From contig JAILQK010000016.1 in the NCBI GenBank assembly GCA_024699045.1, forward strand, positions 1 to 60,559: a stretch of DNA of 60,559 bases, in the 5' to 3' direction. Positions 18,539-28,048 of the stretch are shown here, piece by piece. Both the position numbers and the translations under genes were made by a program. The stretch comes from Lachnospiraceae bacterium. Lineage in GTDB: Bacteria; Bacillota; Clostridia; Lachnospirales; Lachnospiraceae. The notes beneath the pieces were generated by a model, which searched no databases, was not told the origin of the DNA, and saw only the letters and a list, made by a program, of their open reading frames with translations. The first letter of the stretch is position 1; each line of letters starts with the position of its first letter.

Positions 18539-19401
18539 GAGATTTTGACAAGAAAAAGAGGATAGTGGTAAAGATCGGTTCCTCATCGATCACACATAAA
18601 GAAACGGGGGGCGCTGATCTTGTGAGGCTCGAGAGGCTGGTGCGTGAACTCACAGATCTGCATAACGGCGGCAGGGACGTGGTGCTCGTGTCCTCGGGAG
18701 CGATATCGGTCGGCCTTAAGGCGGCAAATATCAGGGGCATTTATTACAGCGGGAGTGAAAGACATGACGGCCCCGATGAGAAGCTTAAACTGAAGCAGGC
18801 CGCCGCAGCGATCGGCCAGGCGAGGCTTATGATGATGTATCAGAAGCTCTTCTCGGAATACAATCAGATGACGGCGCAGATCCTTATGACCAAGAATACC
18901 ATCCTGGACAATCTGAATCGTTTCAATGCAAGGAACACATTCGAAGAGCTGCTGCTTCTCGGAGTGATCCCGGTCGTCAATGAAAACGATACGATAGCGA
19001 CCCATGAGATCGAATTCGGAGATAACGATACGCTTTCCGCGATCGTTGCGGCACTCGTGGAGGCCGATCTTTTGATCCTTCTTTCGGATATCAACGGACT
19101 CTATACCGATGATCCGCATAAAAGCAGTGATGCCGAATTCATCCCCGAGATCGAAAAGCTTGACGAAACGGTTGAGAGATTTGCCAAGGGAAGCACCGGA
19201 AGCGTTATGGGGACCGGAGGGATGGCCACCAAGATCTCGGCTGCGCGCATCGCATCCGCTTCAGGCTGTGATATGGTGATAGCAAATGCGGACGATCTGG
19301 GCAATATCCATCGTATAGCAACAGGCGCTGAGATCGGCACTTTTATCCATTCGGACAGGAAACCCGACTTCTACATTGAGGACTTCCTGAATGAGGAATA
19401 G
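18535..19401 (+). CDS. proB: Glutamate 5-kinase (short form without PUA domain)
   Basis: Phosphorylates glutamate in the first committed step of proline synthesis. The 288-residue protein has the kinase opening RIVVKIGSSSIT, VLVSSGAISVGLKAANI, AAAAIGQARLM and NENDTIATHEIEFGDNDTLSA. It lacks the C-terminal PUA domain of E. coli ProB. A short insertion (about residues 63-83, YYSGSERHDGPDEKL) precedes the QAAAAIG helix. No proA follows; the next gene is a folate enzyme, so glutamyl-phosphate reductase must lie elsewhere. Overlaps are 4 bases upstream and 11 downstream. Confidence 0.92.
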   Translation: MRDFDKKKRIVVKIGSSSITHKETGGADLVRLERLVRELTDLHNGGRDVVLVSSGAISVGLKAANIRGIYYSGSERHDGPDEKLKLKQAAAAIGQARLMMMYQKLFSEYNQMTAQILMTKNTILDNLNRFNARNTFEELLLLGVIPVVNENDTIATHEIEFGDNDTLSAIVAALVEADLLILLSDINGLYTDDPHKSSDAEFIPEIEKLDETVERFAKGSTGSVMGTGGMATKISAARIASASGCDMVIANADDLGNIHRIATGAEIGTFIHSDRKPDFYIEDFLNEE

Positions 19402-19951
19402 GGAGGCATGCAGACGGGAGATCCTTGCAAGGAGGAACTCTCTTACGGAACCTTTTATTGAAAAGGCCTCGGAGACGATAGGGGAGAGATTAAGGAATGA
19501 ACCTGTCTGGAAGGAAGCCGCATCGGTCTGTCTGTATTACGGATGCAGGGGTGAGGTAAGGACCGAAGGGCTTATCAGATCGGCTTTTGACGAGGGGAAA
19601 AAGGTATTCCTTCCAAGAGTCATATCCGATACGCAGATGGTCTTTATCGAGGTCTTAAGCGGAGAAAAACAGGCGGAAGGGGCTTATGGGATCCCTGAGC
19701 CCGTATATGACGAGACAAGGCTCATGCGCGAAACCCCGGGACTTATAGTGGTTCCATGTGTTGCGGTCGACCGTAAGGGCAACAGACTTGGGCACGGAAA
19801 GGGATATTATGACAGATTTCTTGAAGGAATGGGGAAAGTTCCGAGTGTCTGTCTGGCTTTCTCCTGTCAGATCACTGAAGGCTTTATGACAAAGGATACG
19901 GATATCAGGATCGGAAACATCATTACGGAAGAGGAAATCATCAGAACATGA
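19391..19951 (+). CDS. 5-formyltetrahydrofolate cyclo-ligase
   Basis: Converts 5-formyl-THF to 5,10-methenyl-THF with ATP, returning the storage folate to the pool used by FolD. The 186-residue length is normal. N-terminal basic residues (RREILARRNSL), the middle LYYGCRGEVRTEGLI and FLPRV segments, and the C-terminal ATP/folate motif GNRLGHGKGYYDRFL identify the family (YgfA/FthC). The start lies 11 bases inside proB, and the last four bases overlap miaB. Confidence 0.93.
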   Translation: MRNREACRREILARRNSLTEPFIEKASETIGERLRNEPVWKEAASVCLYYGCRGEVRTEGLIRSAFDEGKKVFLPRVISDTQMVFIEVLSGEKQAEGAYGIPEPVYDETRLMRETPGLIVVPCVAVDRKGNRLGHGKGYYDRFLEGMGKVPSVCLAFSCQITEGFMTKDTDIRIGNIITEEEIIRT

Positions 19952-21348
19952 CCGGAAAGAACAACGAGGCTGAAAGCAAAAGACAGCGGGATTATATCGA
20001 CAAGGTCCGGGAAACGGTCGAAGGGAAGGGACTAAAGTATCTGGTCGTGACTTTCGGTTGTCAGATGAATGAGAGAGATTCGGAAAAGATCGCCGGAGCG
20101 CTCAGGGAAATGGGCTATGAACAGGCCTTTCGCGAAGAAGATGCGGACATCATCGTTTATAATACCTGCACCGTCCGTGACAATGCGGACAAGAGGCTCT
20201 ACGGAAGACTTGGAGTATGTAAGGCTTACAAGACATCAAAAAAGGACATGCTGATAGCATTGTGCGGCTGCATGATGCAGGAGGAGCAGGTCATTGAGAA
20301 GATCGGCCGCAGCTATCCTTACGTTGATCTGATCTTCGGAACACATAATATATATAAGTTCCCCGAACTTTTATACCGCAGGCTTTCATCCGGATCGAGG
20401 ATCATCGACATCTGGAAGGAGACCGGGGATATAGTCGAGGATCTTCCGACATTGAGAAAATATCCCTTCAAGACCGGGATAAATATCATGTACGGTTGTG
20501 ACAATTTCTGCTCCTACTGCATCGTTCCCTATGTGCGCGGGAGGGAAAGAAGCCGGGATCCGAAGGAGATCCTGAGGGAGGCGGAAAGAGCTGCCGACGA
20601 CGGAGTGGTGGAAGTGATGCTCCTCGGACAGAATGTAAATTCCTACGGTAAGGGTCTCGATACTAAGGTTACCTTTGCCGAGCTTTTGAAGGAGGTGGCT
20701 TCGATCGACAGGATCCGAAGGGTAAGGTTCATGACTTCCCACCCAAAGGATCTCTCTCCGGAGCTTATCAGGGTGATCGCGGACAACGAAAAGATCGCAA
20801 GGCACATACATCTGCCGCTGCAGTCGGGATCGGACCGGATCTTAAAGGATATGAACCGGCACTACACGGGAGAACAGTTCACCGGGCTTGCGCTCCGCAT
20901 CAGAGCCGAGATCCCCGATGTAGCCATTACATCGGACATAATAGTAGGGTTTCCGGGAGAGACCGAAAAGGATGTGGATGATACCATTGCGGTTATCGAA
21001 AAAGTCAGGTTTGACGGAGCGTTCACGTTTGAATATTCTCCGCGGACAGGTACTCCTGCGGCTTCGATGGAACAGCTTTCCAAAGAATATGTACAGAAAA
21101 ACTTTGACCGGGTCCTTGGCACGGTGCAAAGGGTCTCAAAAGAGCAGGCCGCAAGATTTGAAGGAAGGATCATGGAGGTTTTGACGGAGGGAGAGGATGA
21201 AAAGGATCCGTCAAGGTATACAGGAAGGCTTTCCCAGAACACTGTCGTGCATTTTACCAAATCCGGTCCCGGGCCCGGTGCGATGGTAAAGGTAAAGCTT
21301 GATGAATGCGCAGGTTTTTACTATAATGGAACGGTATGGGTTCCATGA
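19948..21348 (+). CDS. miaB: tRNA-2-methylthio-N6-dimethylallyladenosine synthase MiaB
   Basis: Radical-SAM methylthiotransferase that modifies position 37 of tRNAs already prenylated by MiaA, encoded 7 kb downstream. The N-terminal UPF0004 domain supplies C38, C74 and C106 for the auxiliary cluster. The radical-SAM CxxxCxxC is C184, C188 and C191 in YGCDNFCSYC, and VPYVRGRERSR is the MiaB-type extension. LPLQSGSD and a C-terminal TRAM domain complete the 466 residues. The VPYVRGRE signature favours MiaB over MtaB or RimO. Confidence 0.95.
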   Translation: MTGKNNEAESKRQRDYIDKVRETVEGKGLKYLVVTFGCQMNERDSEKIAGALREMGYEQAFREEDADIIVYNTCTVRDNADKRLYGRLGVCKAYKTSKKDMLIALCGCMMQEEQVIEKIGRSYPYVDLIFGTHNIYKFPELLYRRLSSGSRIIDIWKETGDIVEDLPTLRKYPFKTGINIMYGCDNFCSYCIVPYVRGRERSRDPKEILREAERAADDGVVEVMLLGQNVNSYGKGLDTKVTFAELLKEVASIDRIRRVRFMTSHPKDLSPELIRVIADNEKIARHIHLPLQSGSDRILKDMNRHYTGEQFTGLALRIRAEIPDVAITSDIIVGFPGETEKDVDDTIAVIEKVRFDGAFTFEYSPRTGTPAASMEQLSKEYVQKNFDRVLGTVQRVSKEQAARFEGRIMEVLTEGEDEKDPSRYTGRLSQNTVVHFTKSGPGPGAMVKVKLDECAGFYYNGTVWVP

Positions 21349-21359
21349 GCCGACATAGT

Positions 21360-21384
21360 TAACTGTCATGGGATTTTACTGATA
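21360..21384 (+). promoter_or_regulatory. Possible sigma-D-type promoter for the chemoreceptor
   Basis: TAAC (21360-21363), 15 bases, then CTGATA (21379-21384). This resembles the motility sigma factor pattern TAAA-N15-GCCGATAA, but with mismatches and a spacing one base short. A similar arrangement lies before the second chemoreceptor gene. Weak evidence. Confidence 0.3.
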
Positions 21385-21420
21385 TTTCAAGTATTAGGGA
21401 TATGGAGGTTTGTATCTAAA

Positions 21421-23139
21421 ATGGGTAGGAAACAGAAAGTCGCCGGAGCGGACCGGCAGCTCAAGGGGATGAAGTCTCTTGCGAGCATGGTGGTTTTGGG
21501 AGTGGTCATATCTATGCTCCTTATAGCCATTGTTGCCGAAGTAGTCAATGTCTTTGAATTCAGATCCAATTACAAAGAAACGGTTAAAAATGATCTTCTT
21601 ACGATGGTAAAGATCGGCGGAAATCTCATGGACGCGAAGGAGATACAGATAAATGCGGCGCCCTCGATCCTGTCTGAGCTCATAGGTGATATCAAACTTG
21701 AAAATGCAGATTCAAGCTATGCCTATGCGGTTGACTCAAGCGGAACGATGTTATATCATCCCAAGCCTGAAAAGATCGGCGAGCCTGTCGAAAATGAGGC
21801 TGTAAAGAGCCTGCTGAGCCAGATCGCCGGCGGAACGATCCCGGAACCCGGAGTCATTGAGTACAAATATAAGGGCGCGATGAAATATGCGGCATATTAC
21901 GTGCAGAGCATGTCACAGAATATCCTGATAATCACCGTTGACGAAGATGATATCTATGCGCCTATCAATGCGGCAACCATCAAGGCGATCATACTTATAA
22001 CCATAGCTTTCCTGATCCTTGCCGTTATAATGGGACTGGTGGCAAGACACCTTCTCAAGCCTATAGGCATCCTTACGGAGATCCTGGAGGATTCCGCAAG
22101 ACTCGATCTCCGGCATAACGATAAGTCCAAGCAGGTAATATACAGAAGGGACGAGATCGGAATAATCGGAAGGGATATCGCTTCGCTCAGGAAGGTGCTC
22201 AGGACGGTAGTGGGCGAGATAGGCGGATCGGGAGATCAGCTTGCCGGCATCATAAGCCAGCTTAAAGATACAACGGTCAAGCTTAACGACAATTCCTCCG
22301 ATAACTCTGCCACATCACAGGAGCTCGCTGCGGGAATGCAGGAAGCTGCCGATACTACGGATACGATCAACGCAAATGTGGCGACCATGGTCGAGAATGC
22401 AAACCAGATCAACGATCTGTCCGACAGAGGAGCTGCTCATGCGGTCGAGATAAAGAAGAAGGCCGAGAACATCAGAAGCGATGTACAGTATTCCATACAG
22501 AATGCAAAGACTATCTTCGAGGATGTCAAGAGGCAGTCTGATGAAGCTATCGAGCAGAGCAAGGCTGTGGATAAGATCAATGAGCTTACCGAGACGATCA
22601 GAAGTATCGCGGGACAGACCAATCTGCTTGCACTCAATGCTTCGATCGAGGCGGCAAGAGCCGGAGAAGCCGGAAGAGGCTTTGCGGTCGTCGCGGAGGA
22701 GATCGGCCATCTTGCTACTCAGTCATCCGATACGGTCAGCGGAATCAACGATATCGTTGCCGAGGTACATAATTCCGTCGACAATATGAGCGACTGTCTC
22801 ACAAGGACGCTCGATTTCATCGACAACAATGCCATGGCTGACTATGAGAAGTTTGATGAAATGGCTGAGGGTTATGCATCGGATGCCAGCGATTTCGAGG
22901 AGAACATGACCTCCATAAACGAAGCGGTAGTCGCGCTTTCAGGTTCGATCGGCGACGTTTCGGATTCGATCTCCGGTATCAATTCGACGATCGGAGAGTC
23001 GGCAAGAGGAGTAACGGATGTCGCGAACAAGACTACCGACATCGTGGCGCTCACTTCCGATACCGAGCAGATCGTGGATCAGACCGAGAAGTGCTCGGAG
23101 GATATGAAGGCTATCGTAAGCCGCTTCCAGCTTGAGTAA
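21421..23139 (+). CDS. Methyl-accepting chemotaxis protein (Cache-like sensor, HAMP)
   Basis: Transmembrane chemoreceptor of 572 residues. TM1 is near 22-44, an extracellular sensor of about 135 residues follows ([20 protein letters not shown] is Cache-like), TM2 is near 185-210, and a HAMP domain precedes the long coiled-coil signalling domain. The hairpin tip is highly conserved: [36 protein letters not shown] at 21404-21408 lies 12 bases before the ATG. The gene stands alone and ends in a strong terminator, so it seems monocistronic. No ligand can be named. Confidence 0.93.
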   Translation: MGRKQKVAGADRQLKGMKSLASMVVLGVVISMLLIAIVAEVVNVFEFRSNYKETVKNDLLTMVKIGGNLMDAKEIQINAAPSILSELIGDIKLENADSSYAYAVDSSGTMLYHPKPEKIGEPVENEAVKSLLSQIAGGTIPEPGVIEYKYKGAMKYAAYYVQSMSQNILIITVDEDDIYAPINAATIKAIILITIAFLILAVIMGLVARHLLKPIGILTEILEDSARLDLRHNDKSKQVIYRRDEIGIIGRDIASLRKVLRTVVGEIGGSGDQLAGIISQLKDTTVKLNDNSSDNSATSQELAAGMQEAADTTDTINANVATMVENANQINDLSDRGAAHAVEIKKKAENIRSDVQYSIQNAKTIFEDVKRQSDEAIEQSKAVDKINELTETIRSIAGQTNLLALNASIEAARAGEAGRGFAVVAEEIGHLATQSSDTVSGINDIVAEVHNSVDNMSDCLTRTLDFIDNNAMADYEKFDEMAEGYASDASDFEENMTSINEAVVALSGSIGDVSDSISGINSTIGESARGVTDVANKTTDIVALTSDTEQIVDQTEKCSEDMKAIVSRFQLE

Positions 23140-23170
23140 AGCAAAACATAATACAGGATAAAAGGTTAAG

Positions 23171-23198
23171 ATGCGGGGCGTTACGGCCCCGCATTTTA
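23171..23198 (+). terminator. Rho-independent terminator after the chemoreceptor
   Basis: A perfect 9-bp stem (ATGCGGGGC / GCCCCGCAT) with loop GTTACG is followed by TTTTATA. It closes the transcript of the chemoreceptor gene before mutS. Confidence 0.92.
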
Positions 23199-23232
23199 TA
23201 GTTTGCGGAGATGGTAAATCCAACACGGTTTG

Positions 23233-23241
23233 TGGTATTAT
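23233..23241 (+). promoter_or_regulatory. Extended -10 promoter element before mutS
   Basis: TGGTATTAT matches an extended -10 (TGn followed by TATTAT, 23236-23241). No good -35 lies 16-18 bases upstream. Transcription would start about three bases before the mutS ATG at 23251, giving a nearly leaderless message. Confidence 0.45.
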
Positions 23242-23250
23242 ACATAGGTT

Positions 23251-25899
23251 ATGACATACGCGGAGATCGACAAAAGCAAAGTTAGCCCGATGATGCAGCA
23301 TTACCTCTCGGTCAAGGAGGAGTATCCCGACTGCATCCTTTTTTATCGTCTGGGTGATTTCTATGAGATGTTCTTTGATGATGCGGTGGAGGTCTCAAGA
23401 GTGCTTGAGATCACTCTGACCGGAAGAGCCTGCGGCCTTGAGGACAGAGCTCCGATGTGCGGTATCCCGTTCCATGCTTATGAATCCTATATGACAAGGC
23501 TGGTCGAAAAGGGCTACAAGGTCGCCATATGTGAACAGCTCGAGGATCCGGATGAAGCCAAAGGGATCGTAAAGCGGGGAGTGATAAGGATAGTGACTCC
23601 CGGAACAAACACCAGCATCTCAGAGCTTGACAGCTCAGCCAACTCCTATATTATGAGCATTTTTTATTCTTCATATCCCTTCGGGGCGGCCATATCGGAC
23701 GTGACAACAGGGGAGTTTTCGGTTGCCGAGATAAAGGATGAGAAGAGCTTAAGGGATGAGATCATAAGATTCGCTCCCAAGGAGATAATCTGCAACGAGG
23801 CTTTTTTCATGTCCGGGGTCGATGTGGATGAGCTCAGGCAGATGCATCACATCCAGGTCAATTCACTTCCGAATGCCTATTTTGACGAGGCGGGAACGGA
23901 CTCTGCGATATGTGATCATTTCAAAGTGTCCCATATCGACAGCCTCGGGCTTCACGATCTTCCCCAGGGGGTCGTTGCCGCCGGAGCGCTTCTTACCTAT
24001 CTGACAGAGACACAGAAGAATGAACTCGGGAATATAGTCCGTATAAATATCCTCAAAGAAAAAGGCTGCATGCTGATAGACAGCTCCACCAGAAGGAACC
24101 TTGAGCTTACGGTAACCTTAAGGGAAAAGGAGAAGCGGGGCTCTCTGATCTGGATCCTCGATAAGACAAAGACCGCAATGGGAGCCAGGCGGTTAAGGCA
24201 GTTCATGGAGCAGCCTTTAGCGGATAAGGCGCTCATAGAGGAAAGGCTTGACGCGGTTTCGGAGCTATCGGATAAGATCACGGACAGAGATGAGATAAGA
24301 GAATACCTCAATACCGTTTACGATATCGAAAGACTAATGGGTAAGGTATCGTACAAGACCGCAAACCCTCGGGATATCGTTGCTTTAAGATCCTCACTTT
24401 CAATGCTCGATCCCATTAGGAAACTGATGTCCGGGTTTGATTCCGCACTTATAAAAAGACTCGCCGATGCCATCGATCCGCTTGAGGATATGTATGAGCT
24501 GATAAGTAAGGCGATATGCGATGAACCTCCGGTATCGATCCATGAGGGAGGGATCATCCGGGAAGGATATTCCGAAAAGGCGGACAGCTACAGGAAGGCA
24601 AAGACCGAGGGAAAAGAATGGCTCATGTCACTTGAGTCAAAGATCCGCGAAAGCAGCGGCATCAAGAACCTTAAGATCAGGTTCAACAAGGTGTTCGGCT
24701 ATTATTTTGAAGTTACGAATTCTTATCTTTCCATGGTGCCTGACGATTTCATCAGAAAGCAGACACTCAGCGGAAGCGAGAGATATACGACGGCGGAGCT
24801 CAAGGAGATGGAGGATAAGATCCTTAATTCCGAGGAGAGGCTTATCGCGCTTGAAAGGGATCTGTTTACGGAAGTCCGGGATGAGCTTGCGGCGAATATA
24901 GGCAGGCTTCAGGATACCGCAAGGGCTGTTGCCTATATCGATGTGCTGTGCTCACTTTCCTATGTGGCCGAGCACAATGCTTTCGTGCGTCCGAAGATCA
25001 ATAAGAAAGGCGTCATAGACATCAAGAACGGGCGACATCCCGTCGTAGAGCATATGCTGAAAGAGGGACGTTTCGTGTCAAACGATGTCTATCTGGACTC
25101 CGACAAGGACAGGATCTCCATTATCACAGGTCCGAACATGGCAGGGAAGTCCACATATATGAGACTTACGGCGCTTATTGTCCTGATGGCGCATATGGGC
25201 TCCTTTGTTCCCTGTGAAAGCGCGGATATCTGCATCATCGACCGGATCTTTACCAGGGTCGGAGCTTCCGATGATCTGGCTTCGGGACAGTCGACCTTCA
25301 TGGTCGAGATGACGGAGGTTGCCAATATCCTGCGCAATGCCACAAAGGATTCGCTTCTCATCCTTGATGAGATAGGAAGAGGCACATCAACCTATGACGG
25401 GCTTGCTATAGCCTGGGCCGTCGTGGAGTTTATAAGCGATAAACGCAAATGCGGGGCAAAGACTCTGTTTGCCACTCATTATCATGAGCTTACGGAGCTT
25501 GAGGGTAAGGTTGACGGGGCCAAGAATTATTGTTTCGCGGTAAAGGAGTCGGGAGACAATGTTGTATTTTTGAGAAAGGTTGTCCGCGGAGGGGCCGACA
25601 GATCATACGGGATACATGTCGCAAGGCTTGCGGGTGTTCCCGATAATGTGATACGCAGAGCGCAGGAGATCGCGGGGGATCTTGCCGGAAATGACATATC
25701 GGGCAGAGTCAGCGATATCGCTTCCGCAAAGAAAAAGCGTCAGCCGGATGAGCTTGACCGCGGTCAGATCTCGCTTTTCGATCTTGAACAGGACAGCGAT
25801 ATCATGACCGAGCTCAGGAATCTCAAGCTTGACATGATGACTCCGATGGATGCGATGAACACATTATACAATCTGCATAATAAGGCATTGGATATATGA
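23251..25899 (+). CDS. mutS: DNA mismatch repair protein MutS
   Basis: Recognises mismatches and small loops and recruits MutL using ATP. The 882-residue protein starts with the mismatch-binding domain (FYRLGDFYEMF, with the wedge Phe and Glu). The clamp and lever regions follow, then the ABC-type ATPase: Walker A GPNMAGKST (from residue 627), LLILDEIGRGTSTYDGLA and FATHYHEL. A terminal segment contains ISLFDLE. The ATG at 23251 gives an N-terminus ten residues longer than usual before MMQHYL; the ribosome binding site is weak. It is followed 13 bases later by mutL. Confidence 0.97.
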   Translation: MTYAEIDKSKVSPMMQHYLSVKEEYPDCILFYRLGDFYEMFFDDAVEVSRVLEITLTGRACGLEDRAPMCGIPFHAYESYMTRLVEKGYKVAICEQLEDPDEAKGIVKRGVIRIVTPGTNTSISELDSSANSYIMSIFYSSYPFGAAISDVTTGEFSVAEIKDEKSLRDEIIRFAPKEIICNEAFFMSGVDVDELRQMHHIQVNSLPNAYFDEAGTDSAICDHFKVSHIDSLGLHDLPQGVVAAGALLTYLTETQKNELGNIVRINILKEKGCMLIDSSTRRNLELTVTLREKEKRGSLIWILDKTKTAMGARRLRQFMEQPLADKALIEERLDAVSELSDKITDRDEIREYLNTVYDIERLMGKVSYKTANPRDIVALRSSLSMLDPIRKLMSGFDSALIKRLADAIDPLEDMYELISKAICDEPPVSIHEGGIIREGYSEKADSYRKAKTEGKEWLMSLESKIRESSGIKNLKIRFNKVFGYYFEVTNSYLSMVPDDFIRKQTLSGSERYTTAELKEMEDKILNSEERLIALERDLFTEVRDELAANIGRLQDTARAVAYIDVLCSLSYVAEHNAFVRPKINKKGVIDIKNGRHPVVEHMLKEGRFVSNDVYLDSDKDRISIITGPNMAGKSTYMRLTALIVLMAHMGSFVPCESADICIIDRIFTRVGASDDLASGQSTFMVEMTEVANILRNATKDSLLILDEIGRGTSTYDGLAIAWAVVEFISDKRKCGAKTLFATHYHELTELEGKVDGAKNYCFAVKESGDNVVFLRKVVRGGADRSYGIHVARLAGVPDNVIRRAQEIAGDLAGNDISGRVSDIASAKKKRQPDELDRGQISLFDLEQDSDIMTELRNLKLDMMTPMDAMNTLYNLHNKALDI

Positions 25900-25912
25900 A
25901 AAGGAGCGTTTA

Positions 25913-28048
25913 GTGTCCAGGATAGAATTGCTCGATGAAGCGACCATAAACAAGATAGCTGCCGGAGAGGTGATCGAACGTCCTTTATCGGTAGTCAAGG
26001 AACTCGTGGAAAACGCCCTTGATGCCGGTGCCGGGGCGGTCACGATCGAGATAAAGGGCGGTGGGATCGATTTTATCAGAGTCACCGATAATGGAGCCGG
26101 TATCCCCGCGGAGGAGGTCCGGCTTGCGTTTACTCCGCACGCTACCAGCAAGATACGGAGCGCGGATGATCTTTTTGATATCAGGAGCCTCGGATTCAGA
26201 GGTGAGGCGCTTTCGACCATCGCGGCGGTAGCTCAGATCGAGATGATCACAAAGACTCCGGGGAGTCTTACCGGGGTCCTGTACAGGGCGGACGGCGGGA
26301 AGGAGATATCCTTCGAGGAAGTGGGGTGTGCGGACGGAACCACCTTCATTGCGAGGAATCTGTTCTTTCATGTGCCGGCGAGGAGAAAGTTCCTTAAGAG
26401 CGCCATGACGGAAGCAGGGTACATCAATGAGTTCGTGCAGCAGATCGCGATCGCCAGATCGGATATTGCTTTTAAGTTCGTGGTGAACAATACAAACAAG
26501 CTTGTCACAAACGGTAACGGTTCCGTGAAGGATAATATATACAGGGTTTACGGCAGGGATATCTCAGATGAGATACTTCCGGTGAAAGCATCGGATAACG
26601 GGATGTCCATATCCGGCTATATCGCAAAGCCAGTCGTGGCAAGGAATAACAGAAGCCAGGAGATCTTTTTCGTGAACGGGCATTCCGTCGAGGACCGGAT
26701 CCTGCAAAAGGCGGTCGAAGCCGCATATAAGCCTTTTCTGATGCAGCATAAGTTTCCTTTCGTCTACCTGTTTCTCTCCCTTGATCCCGGTATGGTGGAT
26801 GTCAACGTACATCCAAGAAAAACGGAGGTGAAGTTCTCACTCGGCAATACGGTCTTTGACTTTACCGAAAGAGCCGTCGAGAGTGTATTAAGATCCGGGG
26901 AGCTTATCAATAAGGTCGAACTCGTACCCGAAAAGAAGACGGAATACAGGCCGGAAAAGAAGGCGCCCGAGCCGTTTGAAAGAAAAAAGGACTTCGATAT
27001 CGATCATCTTTCCGATATCATGTCGGGGCAGTCAGACAGTGAGTCGGATTCCGGTTTCTTCGTTGAGAGAGGATTGAAAACAGGAAGCCTGATCCCCGAG
27101 CAGAGTGTGGAGCATGGACCGCAGATCCCGAACGTAGAGCAGAGTGTGGGGCATGGACCGCGGATCCCGAACGTAGAGCAGAGTGTGGGGAATGGACCGC
27201 AGATCCCGAACGTAGAGCAGAGTGTGGAGCATGGACCGCAGATCCCCGGTAAAGAGCATGGCTCAGGGATACCCGACACGGTGCAGAAATCCGGAGCGCC
27301 GGATCCTGCCCGGGAGCCCGTGACACCGGATGTGGTGCGGGAGACACCTGATGTAGTGCGGGAGACACCTGATGTAGTGCGGGAGACCGGGACTCCATAC
27401 ATAACAGAGAATGTGACGGCGTCGCAGATGGAGCTTTTTGAGGAGCGGGCGATCGATCCTTCGAACAGACCCTACTTCAGGATCGTAGGCTGTGTTTTCG
27501 ACACTTACTGGATCATCGAATATAAAGACAAGATGTTTATGATAGATCAGCATGCCGCTCACGAAAAGGTGATGTATGAAAGATTTACAAAGGAGTACAG
27601 GGATAAACAGGTAGTCTCTCAATATGTCGAACCGCCGGTCCTTATCACCGTTGCGGGGAGGCAGGAGGAGACGATCGAGCGTTATTCGGAGGCATTTGCT
27701 TCTCTCGGCTTTGAGATAGAAAGATTCGAGGGAAATGAATACGCGCTGAGGGCCGTTCCCTCGGGATTTATGAAGCTTGAGGAAAAGGATATATTCACGG
27801 GACTGCTCGACGAACTGTCGGAGGAGCTTAAGGAGACCGAAGATGTTTCGGTGATCCATGACAGGCTCGCTCAGATGTCCTGCAAGGCTGCGGTGAAGGG
27901 CGGCAACCGGTTATCCCTCAAGGAGGCGGAGGAGCTTCTGTCGGAACTGCTGTCATTGGATAATCCATATAACTGTCCTCACGGAAGGCCTACCATGGTA
28001 GAGTTCTCAAAAAGAGACATCGAGAAATTCTTCAAGAGGATAGTATGA
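25913..28048 (+). CDS. mutL: DNA mismatch repair protein MutL (endonuclease type, repetitive linker)
   Basis: Couples MutS recognition to strand nicking. The GTG start at 25913 is preceded by AAGGAG (25901-25906). The N-terminal GHKL ATPase has IAAGEVIERPLSVVKELVENALDAG and GFRGEALSTIA. The C-terminal domain has the endonuclease motif DQHAAHEKVMYE (545-556), SCKAAVKGG and CPHGRPTMVEF, so it should nick by itself, as in bacteria without MutH. The length of 711 exceeds the usual 600-660 because the linker (about residues 396-491) carries two blocks of tandem repeats. The stop overlaps miaA by four bases. Confidence 0.96.
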   Translation: MSRIELLDEATINKIAAGEVIERPLSVVKELVENALDAGAGAVTIEIKGGGIDFIRVTDNGAGIPAEEVRLAFTPHATSKIRSADDLFDIRSLGFRGEALSTIAAVAQIEMITKTPGSLTGVLYRADGGKEISFEEVGCADGTTFIARNLFFHVPARRKFLKSAMTEAGYINEFVQQIAIARSDIAFKFVVNNTNKLVTNGNGSVKDNIYRVYGRDISDEILPVKASDNGMSISGYIAKPVVARNNRSQEIFFVNGHSVEDRILQKAVEAAYKPFLMQHKFPFVYLFLSLDPGMVDVNVHPRKTEVKFSLGNTVFDFTERAVESVLRSGELINKVELVPEKKTEYRPEKKAPEPFERKKDFDIDHLSDIMSGQSDSESDSGFFVERGLKTGSLIPEQSVEHGPQIPNVEQSVGHGPRIPNVEQSVGNGPQIPNVEQSVEHGPQIPGKEHGSGIPDTVQKSGAPDPAREPVTPDVVRETPDVVRETPDVVRETGTPYITENVTASQMELFEERAIDPSNRPYFRIVGCVFDTYWIIEYKDKMFMIDQHAAHEKVMYERFTKEYRDKQVVSQYVEPPVLITVAGRQEETIERYSEAFASLGFEIERFEGNEYALRAVPSGFMKLEEKDIFTGLLDELSEELKETEDVSVIHDRLAQMSCKAAVKGGNRLSLKEAEELLSELLSLDNPYNCPHGRPTMVEFSKRDIEKFFKRIV
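27098..27253 (+). repeat. Four 39-bp tandem repeats in the mutL linker
   Basis: Units at 27098-27136, 27137-27175, 27176-27214 and 27215-27253 encode EQSVEHGPQIPNV with small variations (E/G, H/N, Q/R; the last ends GK). The unit length preserves frame. Confidence 0.95.
27323..27385 (+). repeat. Three 21-bp tandem repeats in the mutL linker
   Basis: Units at 27323-27343, 27344-27364 and 27365-27385 each encode TPDVVRE; copies two and three are identical. They lie 69 bases after the 39-bp array in the same disordered linker. Confidence 0.95.

Noticed and set aside
27098-27385. CRISPR-like direct repeats
   Set aside because: Units are contiguous, without spacers, are in frame inside mutL, and no cas gene is present.
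27018-27402. Minus-strand frames over the mutL repeat region
   Set aside because: Repeats keep several frames open by chance; the + strand frame continues the MutL protein on both sides.
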